DNA of 10,882 nt, from assembly GCA_023230285.1 (NCBI GenBank), contig JALNXP010000059.1, positions 1 through 10,882 of the forward strand, in the 5' to 3' direction. Below the pieces are notes generated by a model, which saw only the letters and a program-made list of their open reading frames with translations, did no database searches and was not told the origin of the DNA. The stretch comes from Bacteroidales bacterium. GTDB lineage: Bacteria > Bacteroidota > Bacteroidia > Bacteroidales > BM520. The translations under genes and the position numbers were made by a program. Positions 7,600-10,882 of the stretch are shown in pieces; within the stretch, counting starts at the first letter, position 1, and every line of letters starts with the position of its first letter.

Positions 7600-7610
7600 C
7601 CTCCTTTTTT
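7600..7610 (-). promoter_or_regulatory. Unusually strong Shine-Dalgarno of the ZIP gene
   Basis: The minus strand reads AAAAAAGGAGG followed by TTTT and the ATG. Other genes in this window have only A/T-rich leaders. Confidence 0.75.
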
Positions 7611-7635
7611 ATTGTTAATGATTGATAAACAAAAT

Positions 7636-7641
7636 ATTATA
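7636..7641 (-). promoter_or_regulatory. Possible sigma70-like -10 box for the ZIP gene
   Basis: The minus strand reads TATAAT 40 bp before the start codon. No TTGACA-like -35 at 17 bp was seen and no TAnnTTTG either, so this is weak. Confidence 0.25.
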
Positions 7642-8224
7642 TCGTTAAATCATTTTTGTTTTGTATTATCTGTATCAAAAAGCAAAAGTAGTAAATTTTT
7701 TACATATACAGCATTTTAGCCATAATCATAAAAATCGGAAAAGACGTTATGCAAGCGCAACGCACAGAATTTCAATAAATTATAAATTATACTTCTTCCG
7801 ATAGATTTTTCCCTTGAGATAGCTTCCTGAAATCGCTCGGTGTCAATCCGGTCTCCTTTTTAAAAGCAACATGAAAGGCTTGACGGTTGTGATAACCACT
7901 CATCTCACTGATAACCTCCATCTTGTAGCGATTATTATTTTTATCGGTTAGCAATTTAACAGCTTCGTTAATTCTATATTCATTGAGGATAGAGGGCAAA
8001 TTTTTATGTAAATAAGTGTTGATAATCCAAGATAAAGTAGTTTTATTGGTGCCTAATTGCTTCGATAAATCAACAAGGTTGATGTCTTTTTCCAAAAAAA
8101 TTTTCTTTTGTTCAAAAAGTTCTTGTAGTCGTTGAAGCAAAATTTCATCCTTTGAATCTGTTATAGTCGAAGTATCAAAGACCGTAGTACCGGCTAAAAT
8201 AATAGGGCGATCAGCACATTGCAT

Positions 8225-8260
8225 GTTTTTACTGACTAATTTTTTATATGCACGTTGTTT
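8225..8260. repeat. 36-bp direct repeat, left copy
   Basis: Identical to 8425-8460. The sequence starts GTTTTTACTGAC and ends CACGTTGTTT. It is host-gene sequence coding (minus strand) for the residues around QRAYKKLVSKN, so one copy is original and the other a duplication. Confidence 0.95.
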
Positions 8261-8424
8261 TCAAAGACTTGGCAGATATTCCCGGCGGAAGAACGTTGGA
8301 TGTGACCGGAATGGCGTCCGGCACCACCGTAATTAAGGCAGGGCATATCATTATGAAAGATGATACAAGCGGCGAGTATCAACCTCTTGGCTTGAGCGGT
8401 ACAGGTTACACTTCCTCGACAACA
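8261..8424 (+). other. Inserted 164-bp core with a phage-protein-like open frame
   Basis: The core lies between the two 36-bp repeats and is GC-richer (roughly half G+C by eye) than the AT-rich gene around it. On the plus strand it is open throughout: residues include KDLADIPGGRTLDVTGM, then SGTTVIKAGHIIMKDDTSG and EYQPLGLSGTGYTS. The pattern of IPGG, LDV.G, G..IKAGH and a closing short beta-rich stretch recalls phage structural (head fibre or decoration) proteins, but I cannot name a family. It is a fragment: an ATG at 8248 lies in the repeat, and the stop at 8437-8439 lies in the other repeat. No terminal inverted repeats were seen. Confidence 0.55.
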
Positions 8425-8460
8425 GTTTTTACTGACTAATTTTTTATATGCACGTTGTTT
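8425..8460. repeat. 36-bp direct repeat, right copy
   Basis: Perfect copy of 8225-8260, with a 200-bp period between them. Identity stops on both sides at the repeat edges. Confidence 0.95.
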
Positions 8461-8752
8461 CTCTAAATATAAATATAGAAAAAAACCGACAACTACAATC
8501 AGAAAAATGATAAATAGTTCAAAATGTATTTTAGACGTTTGAATATTTGTGCGTTGTGCTGTAGTTTGAATATAAATATCGCATGCTTCCTTATATTGTT
8601 TTTGCTGATATAATTGATAAGCTTCTCTCTCTTGAATTTCGATACGTTTAATAGATTTGCCCTGTGCAGATAACAACTGTGTATTTAACAGCATACAAAG
8701 GACTGACATTATCCAAACAAAACCTGAAATAATCTTCTCCATCATCAATAAA

Positions 8753-8766
8753 TTTGCAAATGCAAA
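8753..8766. repeat. Small palindrome at the regulator transcription start
   Basis: TTTGCA-AA-TGCAAA has perfect 6-bp arms and overlaps the -7 element of the AraC-type gene, so an operator role is possible. Confidence 0.3.
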
Positions 8767-8770
8767 AATA
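8763..8770 (-). promoter_or_regulatory. Bacteroides-type -7 element for the AraC-type gene
   Basis: The minus strand reads TATTTTTG, matching TAnnTTTG, 17 bp before the ATG at 8745. It supports that start over an earlier TTG at 8748. Confidence 0.5.
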
Positions 8771-8885
8771 ATAAAATCTGCTAATTGGTAAAATTCAGAC
8801 AGTAAAAATTCTTCCAGCAGACATCTTTTTGTAATATTCAGACAAGAACAAAGCCTATGTTGGGTGTTGTTGCAGACAAATCGTT

Positions 8886-8893
8886 TATTTTTG
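8886..8893 (+). promoter_or_regulatory. Bacteroides-type -7 element for the ammonium transporter
   Basis: TATTTTTG matches TAnnTTTG, 64 bp before the ATG at 8958. This gives a leader of about 57 nt. TTG triplets lie upstream at 8867-8872, but their spacing is not the classical one. Confidence 0.5.
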
Positions 8894-8957
8894 CAGGCAA
8901 ATTATTTGCATGTGTAGCTGAGATGAAAATTTATTTATTAATTTAAACTTTATATTT

Positions 8958-10196
8958 ATGTTTGACACAGGTTCAACGGCATTTATGCTTTTATCGACAA
9001 GTCTGGTCATGTTGATGACACCGGCTTTGGCGTTCTTTTACGGTGGTTTGGCTACCAAGCGCAACATCTTAGGTATAATGATCCAAAGTTTTGTTTCTTT
9101 GGGTTGGAGTACCATATTATGGTTCGTTTGCGGATATACTTTATGTTTTAGCGGCACCATGGCAGCCGGCACCGATTTTTTTGGAATTTTCGGCAATTTT
9201 GATAAAGCATTTTTATCAGGCATTTCAGCAACAACTGCATTAGCCGGCAACGGTCAGATTCCGGAATTGGTGTTTATTTCTTTTCAAATGATGTTCGCTA
9301 TTATTACACCTGCTCTGATTACCGGAGCATTCGTAAATAGAATTTCTTTTAAAGCCTATTTCATCTTTTTGACATTATGGCAATTTTTAGTTTATTATCC
9401 TTTCTGTCACATGATTTGGGGCGGAGGATTATTAGCTGAATGGGGCGTACTTGACTTTGCAGGAGGTATTGTCGTACATACTTTAGCAGGTTTTGCAGCC
9501 TTGGCATCCGTGTTTTATGTCGGCACACGTGTCGATAAAAATTCCACACCAAACAGCATCCCTTTAGTTGCTATTGGCAGCGGACTTTTGTGGTTTGGCT
9601 GGTATGGCTTTAATGCCGGCAGCGAGTTATGTGTCGATGCTGTTACAGCTATGGCATTCCTAAATACTGATATAGCCGCATCTTTCGCATTAGTAACATG
9701 GTTGGTAATAGAATGGGGCAGAAAAAGAAAACCAAAATTAGTTGGCGTGCTTACAGGCTCCATTGCCGGTTTAGCAACAATTACACCGTGTGCCGGATTC
9801 GTACCTGTGTGGGCTTCTCCTATCATAGGTATAATCGCCGGATTATGCTGCTATTTAGCTGTAGAATGGAAAAATGTCCGCCAATGGGATGACGCATTAG
9901 ATGTTTGGGGCGTACATGGAGTAGGCGGATTTGTCGGAACAATATTGCTGGGCGTTTTCGCAACTACATCCGTAAATGCTAACGGCGCTGACGGACTTAT
10001 TAACGGCACAGGTGTTTTCTTTATCAAAGAGCTGATAACCACAGTATTAGCCGCCGCTTATGGCTTTATATTTACCTATCTTATCCTGTGGCTTATCAAT
10101 AAAATTACACCCGTCAGAATTAGCGAAAAAGAGGAAATAGAAGGTATAGATAGCTCTATTATGGGCGAAAAAGCTTATGATGAAGGCTGCCTGTAA
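8958..10196 (+). CDS. amtB: Ammonium transporter (Amt/MEP/Rh family)
   Basis: 412 residues, about 11 transmembrane helices, normal length. Amt proteins conduct ammonium into the cell. Visible functional residues are MTPALAFFYGGL in the first helix, LDFAGG with D166 (equivalent to E. coli D160), IVVH with H174 and WGVHGVGG with H320 (the twin pore histidines), and F113 and F213 near the phenylalanine gate. The cytoplasmic tail EEIEGIDSSIMGEKAY is the conserved segment that PII/GlnK uses to block the channel. No glnB/glnK gene is next to it: the downstream sequence is a terminator, so the gene is a single transcription unit. The ATG at 8958 is preceded by AT-rich sequence without Shine-Dalgarno, like other genes here. 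Ammonia formed by Hcp-type reduction is unlikely to explain this pairing; the two are separated by several unrelated units. Confidence 0.96.
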   Translation: MFDTGSTAFMLLSTSLVMLMTPALAFFYGGLATKRNILGIMIQSFVSLGWSTILWFVCGYTLCFSGTMAAGTDFFGIFGNFDKAFLSGISATTALAGNGQIPELVFISFQMMFAIITPALITGAFVNRISFKAYFIFLTLWQFLVYYPFCHMIWGGGLLAEWGVLDFAGGIVVHTLAGFAALASVFYVGTRVDKNSTPNSIPLVAIGSGLLWFGWYGFNAGSELCVDAVTAMAFLNTDIAASFALVTWLVIEWGRKRKPKLVGVLTGSIAGLATITPCAGFVPVWASPIIGIIAGLCCYLAVEWKNVRQWDDALDVWGVHGVGGFVGTILLGVFATTSVNANGADGLINGTGVFFIKELITTVLAAAYGFIFTYLILWLINKITPVRISEKEEIEGIDSSIMGEKAYDEGCL

Positions 10197-10222
10197 ATAG
10201 TAAATACATTCATAATACTTTT

Positions 10223-10254
10223 AAAGGTCGTAGGACTATGTCTATACGACCTTT
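10223..10254 (+). terminator. Strong intrinsic terminator of amtB
   Basis: AAAGGTCGTA (10223-10232) and TACGACCTTT (10245-10254) are perfect 10-bp arms with a 12-nt loop, followed by further T residues. It begins 26 bp after the amtB stop. Confidence 0.85.
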
Positions 10255-10350
10255 TTTTAATATTATTGCTGCAACCGCTTCTTGAACACAGCGTCCATCA
10301 GCCTCAATAAAAAGTTTTCCAAATACCTATCGAGTATTCAAAGTTATTTG

Positions 10351-10358
10351 TAATTTCG
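10351..10358 (+). promoter_or_regulatory. Possible -7 element for the lysO-type gene
   Basis: TAATTTCG differs at one position from TAnnTTTG and lies 38 bp before the ATG at 10397. Weak, but no better candidate is seen after the amtB terminator. Confidence 0.3.
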
Positions 10359-10396
10359 CAAAATTTTTAATAAGCAGTCGTTATATAACAAATCTC

Positions 10397-10882
10397 ATGA
10401 AAGTCATAATCTTCATATTCTTAGGAATTGTAGCAGGCATCTTAATGCGAAAATGGAATTTATCATGGGTCAATAAAACAATAACACCAATTATATGGCT
10501 GTTATTGTTTGAATTAGGATTGGAAGTCGGTAGTAATGACAACATAATTTCAGCACTGCCAACATTAGGTTTCGTAGCAGCTGTGATTGCAATAACAGCC
10601 ACCGTAGGCAGCTGTCTCGCATCATCGGTACTTGCTAAGTGGATAGGTCTAAAAAGAAAAACAGATAAAAAAAATGCCAACACAAATATCGCTGACAGCA
10701 AAAAAACACACCCTCTAAAAGGCAGTCTCATCATATTATGTTTCTTTATAACAGGCATAATCATAGGACTTACCGGAATAATAAAAAACACAAACTTTAT
10801 CGGCAAAGCAAGTACTTATACGCTATTACTGCTTATCCTTTGTGTAGGCATAAGCATTGGTCATAACAAAGATGTTTTTACA
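10397..10882 (+). CDS. lysO: LysO-family lysine exporter (DUF340), partial, 3' end outside window
   Basis: 162 codons are open from the ATG at 10397 to the window edge without a stop. The product starts MKVIIFIFLGIVAGILMRK and is strongly hydrophobic, with helices at about 1-17, 27-45, 55-80 and two more after residue 105. The segment ITPIIWLLLFELGLEVGSN, and the later CVGISIGHNKDVF at the edge, resemble the two halves of LysO/YbjE-type proteins, which export lysine and some of its analogues. E. coli LysO has about 300 residues, so roughly half is visible. A polar Lys/Asn-rich linker (residues about 86-105) joins the halves here, while some Bacteroidetes have them as separate genes. It lies after the amtB terminator and is not in that operon. 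Family assignment is by pattern only. Confidence 0.75.
   Translation, partial: MKVIIFIFLGIVAGILMRKWNLSWVNKTITPIIWLLLFELGLEVGSNDNIISALPTLGFVAAVIAITATVGSCLASSVLAKWIGLKRKTDKKNANTNIADSKKTHPLKGSLIILCFFITGIIIGLTGIIKNTNFIGKASTYTLLLLILCVGISIGHNKDVFT

Larger units (their letters stand above)
7787..8745 (-). pseudogene. Membrane-anchored AraC-type regulator gene interrupted by a 200-bp insertion
   Basis: Without the insertion the gene reads as one 252-residue protein. It starts MMEKIISGFVWIMSVLCMLL, a hydrophobic signal or anchor segment. A short helical part (EAYQLYQQKQYKEACDIY, TPR-like) follows, then a transmembrane helix at about residues 75-94 (FELFIIFLIVVVGFFLYLYL) and an AraC-type double helix-turn-helix at about 154-245. 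The latter includes DLSKQLGTNKTTLSWIIN and the closing motif GYHNRQAFHVAFKKETGLTP. Such TPR-TM-AraC proteins are common in Bacteroidetes; this one has far fewer TPR units than usual. The insertion (8225-8424 as one repeat copy plus core) is not a multiple of three. It splits the gene into an N-terminal frame ending at 8236 and a C-terminal frame from 8224. Removing it joins LEKQRAYKKLVSKN to MQCADRPIIL in frame. The fragment starting at Met 8224 could still make an HTH-only protein of 145 residues. Confidence 0.85.

Noticed and set aside
7691..7703. GTAAATTTTTTAC as a third HcpR-like box near the ZIP/AraC-type intergenic region
   Set aside because: The spacer is 3 nt instead of 4, so the half-sites are out of register with the two boxes at hcp, and the AT-rich setting makes chance likely.
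8225..8460. CRISPR-like repeat-spacer-repeat, because the repeat is 36 bp
   Set aside because: There are only two copies, the spacer is 164 bp, and the repeat is coding sequence of the host regulator gene.
10381..10806. Minus-strand open frame of 141 codons at the right end
   Set aside because: It lies opposite the LysO-type frame, which has a proper start and membrane-protein character and is open to the window edge.

Overview
The window looks like a piece of a Bacteroidetes genome, probably Bacteroidales. Several genes have the Bacteroides-type -7 promoter element TAnnTTTG close upstream (243-250, 2547-2554, 3292-3299, 6059-6066, 8763-8770, 8886-8893). Most genes lack a Shine-Dalgarno sequence, and the gene types (a membrane-anchored AraC-type regulator, IS66 and IS30 relics, a SulP permease, hcp with an Fe-S partner) suit that phylum. 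No rRNA, tRNA or CRISPR array was seen.

Layout from left to right. 1-127 is the right end of an IS66-family element. 275-1974 is a SulP permease with one frameshift near its C-terminus. Two hairpins follow, then a broken aldo/keto reductase on the minus strand (2082-2532). The best-defined functional unit is at 2606-5863. It consists of a Crp/Fnr-type regulator on the minus strand, a divergent control region with two related palindromes 31 bp apart, and a plus-strand operon of a ferredoxin-like Fe-S protein and hydroxylamine reductase/hybrid cluster protein (Hcp). This is best read as an HcpR-controlled nitrosative-stress module. The next stretch, 5864-6809, holds no intact gene: an intrinsic terminator, a 59-nt perfect hairpin, a decayed IS30-family transposase and a cluster of inverted GACCCC-type repeats.

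The right part carries a ZIP-family metal permease (minus strand, with an unusually strong Shine-Dalgarno), an AraC-type membrane-anchored regulator split by a 200-bp insertion, a lone AmtB-type ammonium channel with a clear terminator, and the 5' part of a LysO-type lysine exporter that runs off the window.

The most unusual item is the 200-bp insertion at 8225-8460. It is flanked by a perfect 36-bp direct repeat of the host gene, and its 164-bp core is GC-richer than its surroundings. The core is open over 54 codons and encodes a peptide that resembles a phage structural protein. Removing one repeat plus the core restores the regulator reading frame exactly. I do not see a complete new multi-gene system here. 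Four disrupted coding regions in about 8 kb (sulP, aldo/keto reductase, IS30 transposase, araC-type gene) suggest either local gene decay or some assembly error.
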